Shown: one piece after another, positions 36,982 through 48,289 of the stretch
Layout of the letters: each line of letters starts with the position of its first letter
Numbering within the stretch: the first letter of the stretch is position 1
Assembly (NCBI GenBank): GCA_963555705.1
Contig: OY743168.1
Location: forward strand, 25,407,128 to 25,471,127
Reading direction: 5' to 3'
Source: Ligustrum vulgare
Lineage: Eukaryota > Streptophyta > Magnoliopsida > Lamiales > Oleaceae
DNA length: 64,000 nucleotides
Notes under the pieces: model-generated
The model's input: only the letters and a program-made list of their open reading frames with translations
Told to the model about the DNA's origin: nothing
Database searches by the model: none
Translations under genes and position numbers: made by a program

Positions 36982-38569
36982 TTTCTTTGAGTTTCTTCTT
37001 ATGTTGTCATTTCAATTTGAATGAGAGATTTTGGTGCCTGGCCTGCTACACAAAAAATTGAATTCTGTTTTGGCGCTTGCTCGATATACAAGTAAAGTCC
37101 GCAAAACAATCTCAGATAGAAAACAAATATTTGCATAGTAAATTGCAAAACATGTCGATTTTCACATTGTAATTTGCAAGAATGTCCCAAATTTATTTCA
37201 TCGCCATTTTGCTAAATCTAGACCAAAATACCCTTACTAACAATTTCAAATTTCACAAGAAAGATGAAAGTTTTCATATGAATTAAAAATTATGTTGACA
37301 AATAGAATATTGAAACAAAAGCTACATATACTAGATTTTTTAATTAAAAATTTTATTGACACATAACCTACCTATAGTAGATATTAACACTAAATCATCT
37401 CTCTACAAAGCAACGTTTAAAAAGGCGAATATAGGCACTGAGGCATTTTTCGTTCATGAGGTGAGACGTAAGCCTTGAGGCGCTTTAAGGCATAAGCCTC
37501 ACCACAAACCAAAAAAATAGACAAAAAATTCAAAAATAATATCAAAAAGGTTAAACTAAAGAAGTTTAGGAGTTTAAAGTTTGCATTATTGTTTACAATA
37601 TTAGGTTAAATAAAAAGGCCTAGGTTTTTTTAAAAAAATATATATATGAGGCTTACGCCTCACGCCTCAATTTTTTTCGGCCCCAGCGCGATGTGCGCCT
37701 CAAGCTGAAGCGCGCCTCAGTTCCACTTTTTTATTCCATACCTAGGTGCGAAGGTCGGATTTTCCAGGATGACCTATTGTTATCCTCTATTTGATATGGA
37801 GCTCAAAGTAGGTCTCACAAATGCTTTGGAGTTTTTAGAACATCACATTGAGTGCCTCAAATTAGGTGATAGCATACGAGTTTTTCAACGTGGAGAATAT
37901 TGAGAGAGAGAGAGAAGAGAGAAGAGTTTGGGTTGACTAGGATAGGATTGTAATGGCGTCAGATATTGATAGAGTGACGCTTTTGGGTTGTTAATTGGCC
38001 GTTCTCTTTGTGTTTCAATTTTGAGTTTTGAATTTTGAATTTTGTTTTGAATTTTCTGTTTTGGGTGTTTGTTTTAGGATTGCTGAAAACATGTCCTCTT
38101 TATAATTTTGGAAAACTGTTTTCAAAAAAAAAAACTAAAAAATGCATTTATTTTATAAATTTTTGGAATAATTATTTTGTGATATTTTATATGAACAAAA
38201 ATGGTTGATTTGTTGAATTACAATCAGTCAATTCTCTATTCAACAAACATTTTTGTTACTCTAGGAAGTAATAAAACTAGAAATCTAAACTAATTAATAT
38301 ATATTAACTTATGACCAAATAAACCTCCAGTGAACAATTAAAAATTCACGTTATGGCCAAATAAACCTCTAGTGAACAATTAAAAAAAAAAAAAAATGTA
38401 AAATTGACCCAGAACACAGCAGCCTTGATCAAATTGGTTGAAATTAACAAGTCCAGATATCTCTCCTTTAGCCAAAATTAAATGATAATATTACTTCACC
38501 TAAGCAGCAATAGTTTAAGCATGGACCCAATTTCACTACAACAATGGGAGAAGTAAAATCCATGCCAGC
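36982..38569. other. carrier promoter region and repeat-rich spacer
   Basis: 36982-37290 holds the 5' UTR and promoter of the carrier and is the part that was copied, inverted, to 40575-40878. 37420-37740 contains many GCCTCA/TGAGGC motifs in both orientations, including a pair of GGCTTACGCCTCACGCCTCA-like blocks; a related tract occurs at 41690-42260. 37870-38130 is AT-rich with a GAGA run and a TTTTGAATTTTG-rich MITE-like stretch. I see no gene. Confidence 0.5.
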
Positions 38570-38727
38570 CTAGGGTAAACTTCTTACGATAGCTTTAATA
38601 GAAATTTCAACTTCAATGATGCGGATATGTCCAACGACGAATCCTTTCTTAGGGTCATTCATGTCAGCGACTGGAATGAATTTTGGTCATCCCCAACCGG
38701 GTTGAGAAGCCGAAAACCATCTATTAA
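38570..38727 (-). pseudogene. MATH-domain gene remnant (last exon, with in-frame stop)
   Basis: The minus strand starts after an acceptor (CTTGCAG) and reads NRWFSASQPGWG, stop, PKFIPVADMNDPKKGFVVG, then IIEVEISIKAIV, ending in TAG at 38572-38570. This matches the second half of a plant MATH (meprin/TRAF homology) domain, where WG-x-KF-P-L-D-D-GF-V and an EVEI-type strand are conserved. The TGA at 38689-38687 falls where the family has Phe. Upstream exons were not found between 38728 and 40570. It is probably a dead fragment of a MATH/coiled-coil type gene. The assignment rests on motif memory. Confidence 0.6.
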
Positions 38728-40574
38728 CTGCAAGCAATGAAATTCAATGTAGATATATTATAATCAACTTAAACATGAATTGGTTCAGTTAATTATATGA
38801 ATGAATCCTTATGCCATATTATAATTTAAAAAAAAAATGTAAATTCCTTGTGCTATGAGGAAATATAAATAATGACATAAAAGAAAAGAGACTTTTGTCA
38901 AGAATTTACAGATTACTCCACTGCATTCTTCTTCTTGATGTTGTTGATGGATCAAATCAAGAACTCAACTAAGCAAGCTTGAAGATATGTGAATCTGACA
39001 CTTAATTTAAAGAAAATAAAAGTGTTTTTTCCCCATTTTTATGAGAAACGTAAAAGTACAAAAACCGTGGTGATCATGAAAGAGAGAACTTTTCAATGGT
39101 GGAGGATTGTGGTAGAAGTATGGAAAATAAGGCACAATTGGATTTGGAGGTTACAGAACCAAAGGATACGAGTAATGACAACTGTAACTAAATTGAACTC
39201 CTCTTGTGTTTGCAAAAAATGGCCATTAGTTTAAGCCCTCAATCACCTCCGTTAGTTCTAATTCAGAAAACCAACTAATGCTCTAGAACCTTCCATCAGA
39301 GCCTCTCATTGCATTGTTATTCAAGCAGCAAGCAGTGGCACCATAAATGCAAATGTACCAGTACAAATAAAAACATTATCTGCTTATCTTATATATCAAA
39401 CCCTAGGTATTTTAAGATAACATCCATCCCACCCAAAAGCAAGTGAAGGTCCCACCCCAACTTATCATGAAATTTATTGAGGAACTAATTCCATCCACAT
39501 TCAATAATAATAAATAAATAAACAGCTAAAAAATAATCTCTCGCAAAGTAGCACCTAGCCTTACATTCGTGAAGAAGAAACTCTTCCGAATCGTTTGATT
39601 AGAGTATTCTGTGCATAAACCAATAGACAAATCAAAGGGTATGACAAAATTTTCAACTTATATTCTCAATCACAAACAAGCAAGACTCTGAAATATTAGC
39701 ATAAACCAAGAGACATAGCAAAGCATGATAATTTTCCACTCTGTACAAAGACGATGATCGAATTGCAGTCAAATTAATTACCCCTAATTGAATCTTATAT
39801 TTATGATAAACCTACTTTTCTTCAATTTTATTTTGTCAAGCTTCTTCATTCCTCAAGTAACACTGATATTGTCATAAACTTCAGTTAAACGTTTCCATAA
39901 CTTCCCAGAATGGTCACGTAATATCACTGGAATCTGAACTCAGAACTCAGGTCAGGTTACCAATCATATGGAAATCACAAAAGTCCGATACTGAAAATCT
40001 GAAATTATACTAAAATCAAATAAGCTGGAAACTGAAAAAATTGACCGAAAACCCACTTCAGTTGCCGGAGAAGGAAGGGATTCAGGCATTTTTTATACCA
40101 ATGCATCTCAAACGGTAAAGAGAAAATGATATGTAAAATGCAGCAAGAAAAATGTAGAAATACCAGAAAAATATAGACAGATAAGAAGAGAAGATGTTGC
40201 ATACGTCATCGGCGGCAGGATGGGTCTTGATTTGAGCGAGAGCAGGAGGAAGTCAGGCGTGAGAAGTCGCCGATTTGAAGAGATGCGGTAGAGGATGGAG
40301 CGAATTTCTGTTTGTTTGAAGAGATGCGGTAGAGGATGAAGCGAATTTCTGTTTGTTGCCCTGCAGCTTGTCCCCTTTGTTAACACCGCGTTTTGGGAAT
40401 TTTGAACCCAAAACGCCCAAAATGAAAAATACTCGTTTTGAATTTTGTTTGTAATTTTTTATTTTTATTTTCAAAAACTCGTTTTTAAAAATGGTTAAGT
40501 GGACGTGTTTTTTATATTTTCGAAAATTAAAAATTAAAAACAAACTGAAAACGACAAAAAGAACGGAAATTTGA
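38728..40574. other. spacer without a recognised gene
   Basis: Mostly AT-rich. Near 40260-40360 a 55-bp unit (TTTGAAGAGATGCGGTAGAGGAT then G or A, AGCGAATTTCTGTTTGTT) is directly duplicated in a GC-richer patch. That patch resembles the 5' end of a gene on the minus strand, but I cannot follow any coding sequence from it. 40385-40555 is a TTTTCAAAA/CGAAAATT-rich MITE-like stretch, also seen near 59030-59200 and 59560-59725. Confidence 0.4.
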
Positions 40575-40878
40575 ATATTTTCATCTTTCTTGTGAAATTT
40601 GAAATTGTGAGAGTGTCTTGGTCTAAATTTTAGCAAAAAGAGTGTTTTGGTCTAAAATTTATCAAAATGAACATGAAATAAATTTGGGGCATTCTTGCAA
40701 ATTACAATTTGAAAATCGACATTTTCTTCGCAAATATTTGTTTTCTGTCTGAGATTGTTTTGCGGTCTTTACTTGAATATCGAGCAAGCATCAAAATGGC
40801 ATCAATTTTTGAGTAACAAGTCAGCCCTAAATCTCTCACTCAAACTGAAGTGAAAAAAGAAGAAGAAACTCAAAGAAA

Positions 40879-41151
40879 ATGTCTACGAAGAGGACAAAGG
40901 ATGGGCAGTAAGAGAATGCCACTGCTAGCACAGCCGCTGGCCTAGCCACCATCACCTTCCCATCCCCTTGACATCGTTCGAACACGCTTCCAAGGATTGT
41001 TTGATCTCTATGCATACAAACATTTCTATACATGGATTGATTTCATATCTAAACGGAGGATGATTTCCGCTATTGCAGTAAATGATGGTTGGAATAATCT
41101 TAAGTTTATAGGAACACTCAGCATGCTCTCTTCACCACTACTCGCACCGAG
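40879..41151 (+). pseudogene. inverted pseudogene copy of carrier exons 1-2
   Basis: This plus-strand copy of the carrier's start region has exon 1-like 40879-40994, an intron, and exon 2-like 41079-41151. It is part of a longer inverted duplication with upstream sequence (from 40575) and intron 2 sequence (to about 41640). The ATG is kept, but the Trp codon of the WQW motif has become TAA. The exon 1 donor GT has become GA, and both exons have small length changes (116 against 118 bases, 73 against 74). It cannot encode a carrier. No later exons follow. Confidence 0.92.
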
Positions 41152-41163
41152 GTAGGTTTATTA

Positions 41164-41321
41164 CATGGGGGATATGGTGTGCATTGTGGGCACCATAATC
41201 CTTACCCACTTTACATGTGGGATTGACATGTGACAGAAAAAATTATTTCTGCCACATGACAGATGCAAACACAAAGTGGGTAAAGATTTTGGTACTCATT
41301 GTGGGTATCATATCCTTACTA
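41164..41321. mobile_element. MITE with a 10-bp target duplication
   Basis: A 158-bp insert is present in the pseudogene copy but absent from the parent gene's intron 2, so its ends are defined by comparison. It is flanked by AGGTTTATTA at 41154-41163 and 41322-41331. Its ends form inverted repeats of about 44 bp (GGGATATGGTGTGC...AATCCTTACCCACTTT against AGGATATGATACCC...AATCTTTACCCACTTT). The length of the target repeat suggests a Mutator-type element. Confidence 0.9.
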
Positions 41322-41639
41322 AGGTTTATTATTTCATTTCTAGGTGCAAAATCACATTTACTTTGTAGTAGTTTTCATTTCTTCCATCATTTTTGTGATC
41401 AATTACGTTTTTTTTTTGCAATGGATTTTTTATTTTTGTATTTGCGTTCCTAAAGAAAAAATTTGATGAAAACAACACAGCGCTTTGTTTTGATTGATAA
41501 AATTGTACGGAATTGAGTTTCATCCCAAATAGTTAACTTGGATTAGTACAATCTCTTATGAGTTCATCTTTTACCCTATTTTTAACGGATGAGGGATTCG
41601 TCCAACAACCCCCTTCGAACGAAGTACCATATACTTGGT

Positions 41640-42305
41640 TTAAAAAACTCCAATTGAAACCCGCCTCAGAGTGAGGTATGTAAATAACATTGATCATGAG
41701 GCGTATTTTTTATACCTACGCCTCACAGGGTCGTCACAAGGCCTGTGACCCAAAAACATAAAAATTCTTATTTACTCATCTTGATGATAGCCTATTTTCC
41801 ACTAAAACATTAAAAAAAGTTGTTTCTCATAGACCAGCTGTAGGAATATTTCACTATCCTCACCAACTAAAATAATAGTTTCTTTCTTTTGGTTGTTTGC
41901 ACACTTTATATTGTTGAGTTATGAATTATGAAGATTATTTAAAATGTATTATGAGCTTATTTCGTACTTTAGTATCCGTTTGGTAAAGTGTTTATAAACT
42001 AATTTATAATCTACACAATTTCTCATATCACTTTTTAATCATACATATTTTCTCTCTCCAATTTTTAACCATACATTTTACCTCAAAAAATCAAATAAAT
42101 TGGTTTATAATCACAAATTGGGATCTGAACAGTAATCTTTTGATATTTTTTGATTTACAATGAGACTCACACCTTGAGACTTATTACTCGCCTCATGAAA
42201 GAAAAACGTCTTTAGATTTATTACTCGCCTCATGAAAGAAAATCATACCCAATTTCGCCTTTTTAAGCCCTAATCTCATATTTCAAATCTAAATCACATA
42301 ATCTG
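41640..42305. other. spacer with repeats
   Basis: This holds GCCTCA-type repeat sequence at 41690-41745 and 42150-42260, including a direct 37-bp duplication (TTATTACTCGCCTCATGAAAG). A MITE-like block at 41973-42132 (CGTTTGGTAAAGTG, then AACCATACATTTTACC) is also present. No gene seen. Confidence 0.5.
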
Positions 42306-42669
42306 TGTTAGAGAAATTAATAAGACCTTAATTATATCAAGACAATCGCAACAATTGCATGAAGATCACGACATTTGTAAAGATGACCATGGCCCACGCA
42401 ATCTCCCAAGATAACCGAATTGAAGAATTGATTTGAAGATACTATCTTGATTGCATGATTGATTTTGAAGATATTCTCCATTATCTCTTATTCCTAGAAA
42501 CTATCACAATGTATCATTTGTTTCTATCTTGTATATAATTAGATTATTTTGTTATTTCATTTCCTTATGAGTCTTGGACTCTTGAATATATATATATAGG
42601 GACGTGCACAGTGTATAAAATACAAGATTTTCCATTATCAATATATACAAAAATTCTCAAATTGTATCA
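42306..42669 (+). repeat. 5' LTR of Copia element 3
   Basis: 364 bp, starting TGTTAGAGAAATTAATAAG and ending TTGTATCA. It contains a short ATATATATATA run where the 3' LTR has a long one. Confidence 0.95.
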
Positions 42670-42787
42670 TGGTATCAGAGCCTTAATCAGACTCTTACGA
42701 GCATCTTCTGTGTTCCCCATTCTTTTCTTCTCACTCGTCATTTGTTCTCTTCTCTAAGTCTCGGCCCCTATTTTTTCTCTCTCCAAC

Positions 42788-43600
42788 ATGCCTTCTATCA
42801 CCCTTAATAGCGATCCAGCAGCATTCTCTTCATCCCCCAATCTCATCCAAATAAACGCTTCAACCCATCTTCCCTTGTGTCTATCACATACAAACTATGC
42901 TTCATGGAAACTCCAATTTATCTCCTTGTTCTATGGCCTAAATCTCATGGGTTTTCTCGATGGCACATCTCCATCCCCCTCTTCCACAGTCAAATTCGAC
43001 AACAAAGACCAACCCAACCCCGAATACATAACCTGGAAAAGACAAGATATGTTGATTCTCAATTCTCTACTTGCTTCCCTCACTACTTCTCATGAAGTAA
43101 TTCCTATCATCGCTTCGGTCACTACTTCTCATGAAGTGTGGTCTAGACTCGAAAGAATTTTCTCCAAAAAATCTCAGTCACACATTATACATATTAAGGA
43201 TAAACTTGCAAATCTCTCCCGTGGTACTCTTAGGATTTCTGAATATCTCTTAAAAATCAAATCTCTATCTGACGAACTATCTCGTCTCGGAGCACCTCTC
43301 ACCAATGCAGACTTACTCATCTATTGCACTCGGGGACTTGGGCCAGCCTACAAGGAGGTAATCGCTGTAATCCGTACCCGTGACACCCCTATTGAGTTCG
43401 AAGAATTATATGACAAACTCATTGACCATGAGATCTTTGTTTCCGACACCGACACCAACTCCTCCATCTCAAACCTGCCCCTCAATTACACACCCACCTA
43501 TCGACATAAAAACTCCAAAAATTCTAGCCGCCGCCCCCCTCCTCCATCCTCGACAGCCGGCCTTCTCCCTACTCCATCAACATACACGAACTCATCCTAG
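42788..43600 (+). CDS. Copia gag-like protein (270 aa)
   Basis: An open frame of 270 codons in element 3 starts about 105 bases after the primer site. It has the plant Copia gag layout: an N-terminal part with NYASWKLQF, a middle with EVWSRLERIF and LSDELSRLGAPLTNADLL, and a Ser/Pro-rich tail. The zinc knuckle is missing, because the frame stops at the Ser/Pro tail. A short duplication of TTSHEV (residues about 98-103 and 111-116) is visible. It could still be translated and assemble into particles, but that is an inference. Confidence 0.8.
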   Translation: MPSITLNSDPAAFSSSPNLIQINASTHLPLCLSHTNYASWKLQFISLFYGLNLMGFLDGTSPSPSSTVKFDNKDQPNPEYITWKRQDMLILNSLLASLTTSHEVIPIIASVTTSHEVWSRLERIFSKKSQSHIIHIKDKLANLSRGTLRISEYLLKIKSLSDELSRLGAPLTNADLLIYCTRGLGPAYKEVIAVIRTRDTPIEFEELYDKLIDHEIFVSDTDTNSSISNLPLNYTPTYRHKNSKNSSRRPPPPSSTAGLLPTPSTYTNSS

Positions 43601-43691
43601 TCTCCATATCCAAACTCATCCCAGCTACGCCATGTCTCCACCAACCGCGGGCATGCTCGTGATACTCGCTTAGATAGCTCTCGTGAGATTG

Positions 43692-44900
43692 AATACACAA
43701 CAATTCGTATATTCTTAACCCTAGCTCTCTTCTATCACTGGCCTATCCACCAACTAGATGTGAATAACGCATTTCTCCATGGCACTCTAACCGAGGAAGT
43801 CTACATGACTCAACCTCCTGGTTTTCTGGATCCTCAATCCCCGTCTCATGTTTGTCGCTTGCACAAGGCCCTTTATGGTCTGAAGCAGGCACCTAGAGCA
43901 TGGTTTAATGAACTCCGCTCATTCTTCTCTCCTATGGTTTTGTCAACTCCCTCAGCGATTCCTCTCTATTTCTGCTTCATCGTCCCTCTGTCACCATTTA
44001 TTTTCTTATGTATGTCGATGATCTTCTAGTCACCGGAAACAACCCAGGGGCTATCAATCATTTCCTCACTATCCTCTCACAAAAATTCTAGGTCAAAAAT
44101 CTCGGTTCCCTTGATTATTTCCTTTGTATTGAAGTAACTCGAACAGACTCCTATTTCTTTCTTATCCAACACAAATATATCCATGATCTACTCTCGAGGG
44201 CCAATATGCTTGGCGCAAAAGAAGTCTCCACCCCTCTCGCCAACTATGCCCCCTCTCTCTATTCGATCAATCCCCATCCACTGATGCTACCACCTACCTC
44301 CAACTTTTCGGTGCCCTCCAATATCTCTCTCTCACTCGTCCAGATATCTGTTTCGCTGTAAACAAATTATCCCAATTTATGCACCGCCCATCGGATTTGC
44401 ACTTTACTGTTGTCAAGCAGGTTCTTCGCTATCTCAAGAAAGCCATCCATCATGGTCTCTTGCTTCGTCGGACTCTCGACCTATTCCTTACCGCCTTCTG
44501 CGATTCTGATTGGGCAGGCAATCCAGATTATCGTTCATCCACTTCAGCATACATTGTCTATCTTGGGAAGTCTCCTATCTCTTGGAGTTCCAAACAGCAA
44601 CGCACGATTGCTCGCTCCTCCACTGAAGCGGAATATCGCGCACTTGTTTCTTGTTCTAGTGAAGTCCTCTGGCTTAGGAATCTCTTATCTAAGTTTCAGG
44701 TCACCCCAACAAAACGCCCCATCATATACTGTGATAATCTTGGTGCGACTTACCTTGCTGTCAACCCTGTTTACCACTCCCGTATGAAACATGTTGCCAT
44801 AGATTACCACTTCGTTCGAAGTCATGTCCAAAATGGGTCCTTCACCGTGTCCCACATTTCAACCCATGATTAGTTAGCCGATGTTCTTACCAAATCTCTA
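43692..44900 (+). pseudogene. degenerate Copia reverse transcriptase and RNase H of element 3
   Basis: It begins in the middle of reverse transcriptase ([24 protein letters not shown], 43757-43828; [16 protein letters not shown]). It passes through a frameshifted middle with YVDDLL (44010-44030) and NLGSLDYFL. It ends with an open RNase H part at 44379-44873 (FCDSDWAGNPDYRSST; SSTEAEYRALV; YCDNLGATYLA). A TAG interrupts before the usual LADVLTK tail. Stops at 44026 and 44090, plus at least one frameshift, rule out function. Confidence 0.9.
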
Positions 44901-44969
44901 CCACCTTCAAAGTTTACTTCAAATAGATCCAAGATTGGTGTCTCCAACTGAGCCTCCATCTTGCGGGCC

Positions 44970-45245
44970 TGTTAGAGAAATTAATAAGACCTTAATTATA
45001 TCAAGACAACCGCAACAATTGCATGAAGATCACGACATTTGTAAAGATGACCATGGCCCACGCAATCTCCCAAGATAACCGAATTGAAGAATTGATTTGA
45101 AGATACTATCTTGATTGCATGATTGATTTTGAAGATATTCTCCATTATCTCTTATTCCTAGAAACTATCACAATGTATCATTTGTTTCTATCTTGTATAG
45201 GATTAGATTATTTTGTTATTTCATTTCCTTATGAGTCTTGGACTC

Positions 45246-45309
<64 letters not shown>

Positions 45310-45377
45310 ACGTGCACAGTGTATTAAATACAAGATTTTCCATTATCAATATATACAAAAATTCTCAAATTGTATCA
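44970..45377 (+). repeat. 3' LTR of Copia element 3
   Basis: 408 bp, the same sequence as the 5' LTR but with an (AT)n run at 45250-45307 that accounts for the extra 44 bp. Confidence 0.95.
45250..45307. repeat. (AT)n microsatellite inside an LTR
   Basis: About 29 AT units, against about seven in the partner LTR. Confidence 0.95.
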
Positions 45378-45382
45378 ATCTG

Positions 45383-46190
45383 AAGCAATCAGATTTCAAA
45401 CACAATCTAAATCACATGCATTATAATCATTAATCTCAATCTAATTTCTAAATCACATAAATTATAATCAAGATCTATTTCTAAATCGCATTCTTCAAAA
45501 GTCAAAGTCAAAACCAAATCTAAACATAATGAACATTAGAACATAGAATACTCCACAGACCACAATCAAAGTATCGATTTAATTAGGATTTAGGAAGCCA
45601 GACTAACCTCAGACAAGAAAAAAATTGAGCTACTGGTCGTAGACTGTGGAGCAGACAAGCAGACTGAGCAGTGGACTGTTCGGTCGTTCACAGTGATGCG
45701 CGACCGTATCGAGGCTGGAGGCGCAACTTTGAGGCTCTGAGCTACTAGTTGCGTGGTTGGAGGCTCGGAGCTTGGCTGACAACTGCATGCAGCGTGCATG
45801 AGAATGGTGGAGGACCGGTCACCGGAGCGGAGGAGTTTTGGAATTGGATTCTGCATGTATGGGGAGATTGGAGAATATCGTTTTTGGACAAGTTAACCTG
45901 ATTTTAGCCTCCATTCGATAAACTTTTATAAACATATCTATCAATAATATATTTCCCCAAATTATTTTTTTATCCACATTCTTTGTTTATGGCTCTATTT
46001 TGTAACACCGTAGTATTTATAAATTCATTTATTTATATTTTTGAGATAAAATGTGTGATTAAAAAGTATAAAGAAAAAATGTGTGATCATAAAGTCATTT
46101 GAAATTTTGAGTTATTTATAATTTATAAATTGATCTATAATACGTTCAAAAAAATTTCTATCACCAGAGGCTTAGAGCAATGTAGGGATT
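45383..46190. other. spacer
   Basis: 45590-45856 is GC-richer and open on the minus strand (88 codons, Ser/Thr/Pro-rich), ending in a donor-like CTGAGGTTAGT. It might be a first exon or 5' UTR of something lost, but I do not recognise it. 45900-46150 is an AT-rich MITE-like block with TTTTTGAGATAAAATGTGTGATTAAAAAG, one of the dispersed family in this window. Confidence 0.4.
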
Positions 46191-46989
46191 TAGTGATGGC
46201 AACGGTTCGATTCGTGGTCGGTTCGTCAAAAAATCATAATCGAACCACCAATTTTTTTCCTATACCATAACCACCACATAATAGCCTAAGTCGGTGTGGT
46301 TTCGGTGCGTATCTCGGTTCGATGCGATTAGGTGCGGTGCAGTTAATAACCACGTAAATGTAAATTATTTTTTGCAAGTCTAGCTGGAAAAAAAAGAATA
46401 ACACAACAATACAAAGCAAATTTTGCAAACAATATTCAAATACTCAAATGCAAAATCTGGATTTAGTAAATAATATTACAAACATAACAATATTAGTATA
46501 TTACAGTACGATTATATAAAGACAAAATAAGTTATTTTTCTCGATCTTAACACTTGAGAACAACAAATATTTTGTTTCTTGACTTTTATTCTTCATTCTT
46601 CCCCATCACAAATATTGTTAGTAGCATATATCATTGTTAATTCATATTTGATAAAAGAAAAACTTGAATGGGCTGAGTTGGGCTGGGCTGGTGTGTATGT
46701 GGCGCCTGTGAAGAACTGTCATATACCGAAATAGAGAGTGACTTAGGGAGTGGAGATGAATTAATCGGATACTCAGATAACTATAGACCTAGGATTAATA
46801 AATTATGATTAGACTTTGGTCATGTGGGCTAAATTAATTGAATTTTTTGGTAATTACATTACACCAGGTTTATATATTCAACAATTCATAAAACAAGAAA
46901 AAAGTTTAATAGTTCATGAACCAGGTGTGAATTCTTTTTTTAATATTTACCAATAAATCAACCCCCTTCCACCCCCCTCAAGTATAACA

Positions 46990-47165
46990 TGCAACCTCGC
47001 TCTGATCACAAAACCCATCCTTTTTTTTTCTCCTTCAGCCATCTCAAGTGATTGTGTGAAGTGCAGCGGTTGCAATAGACAATATTGACCGAAGAAGTGC
47101 AATGATCAAACTATTTTTCTCCTCCGGACATCCCAAGCGACTGTGTGAAGTGCAGTGATTTAGTG
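46990..47165. repeat. degenerate tandem pair inside the hAT-like element
   Basis: TTTTTCTCCTTCAGCCATCTCAAGTGATTGTGTGAAGTGCAGCGG near 47026 is repeated with changes near 47114 (TTTTTCTCCTCCGGACATCCCAAGCGACTGTGTGAAGTGCAGTGA), a period of about 90 bp. Confidence 0.75.
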
Positions 47166-48289
47166 CCGACCGAACCAAGTGAAGAAGAGATCTGACAACT
47201 TTTAAAATCGGATCTCTAGCCAACCAAACGGCGAACCAAGGCAGCCAATTGAACTGCAGCATCCAGGAGAACCTTCGACCGAAAATTAGGCAGAAACTGG
47301 TGGCGGAAGATGGCATATTGACCAAAAAATCAAAGGTGAAAATCGGACTTAAAAACCCACATTTCGATCAAGCGAAAACTCTGATCAAGAAATGGTTTGC
47401 ACCATTGGCTTCAGGGCATCGAGGAGTAGCTTCCTGTGTTCTGGGCATTTTTTCGGCAGAAATGTGACATGCGGTGGCAGTCCAGTGAGGCTCTGACAAA
47501 TTTTTCGGACAAAATCATTTACAGGACCTGCAGAGTCCATATCCGAAGTCTGTTTCACCAAATTCAATTTGCTCGATCTGTTGAGGTTAGCAAATGATGA
47601 GATTCGAAGCGCGGAAGAAACGCCGGAAAGTTCCGAACTCAGGTTGTGGTTGGACGGATGAATCATGACCCGATATTCACAACGTGATGGCTCGACGATG
47701 CGGAATAAAGAACCACGACTTTCGAAACGCCACAAGAATTTGCCCAATCTCCTTGATAAGTCTCTGATTTTAACGCCACAAATATTCTAGCAAATATTTG
47801 ATAAGTTCGATATTTGAACGCCACGAGAAAGATTCTTGATAAGTTCGAAAAACATAGGAATCCACCTATAACTTTTATTGAATTCTCAATAAAAACTGTT
47901 TATATCAAAATCAAGTCTCAAGTCTGAATTACATTGAATGGAAAGGAATATAAATAAGTAAAATAACCTAGCCGCTAATTGACTCAAAATAAAATTTTAA
48001 TTAGACTAAAATTCTAAAATAGGCAAACAAATAATTAAAAACAAAATTTAACCTAAAAATACGCAAAAACCCTAATTTCCGTTTGCATAATTGACTTGTT
48101 GTTTTGAAGCCCCAAATGATGGAATTTGGCCATAAAATCAGTCGGCTCAAGGGTTTTAGCCCATGAGTTTTGCTTAGTGGCCCATTTCTACTCGAAAAAC
48201 ACATATTATGCATCTAATTCCGACATGGTTGACTGGATTGCACTTTTATTTGACTTGAATATTTAACTTTTTCCGTCAAGCCTGCTATG

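Larger units (their letters stand above)
42306..45377 (+). mobile_element. Copia element 3: internally deleted LTR retrotransposon
   Basis: The 5' LTR is 42306-42669, the 3' LTR is 44970-45377, and a perfect 5-bp target duplication ATCTG lies at 42301-42305 and 45378-45382. The primer site TGGTATCAGAGCC directly follows the 5' LTR (42670-42682). A polypurine tract (TTGCGGGCC) precedes the 3' LTR. The internal part is 2.3 kb: an intact gag-like frame, then an abrupt jump to reverse transcriptase and RNase H. Protease and integrase are gone. The LTRs show about five substitutions besides an (AT)n length difference, so insertion is recent. Confidence 0.96.

Noticed and set aside
45119..45433. 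104-codon plus-strand frame containing a long Ile-Tyr repeat
   Set aside because: It reads through the (AT)n microsatellite of an LTR and is an artefact of that repeat.
47044..47747. Overlapping frames in the GC-richer block of the hAT-like element (93 and 120 codons on the minus strand, 72 on the plus strand)
   Set aside because: No zinc-finger or hAT dimerisation motif was seen, so I do not call a transposase. It could be captured non-coding or decayed sequence.
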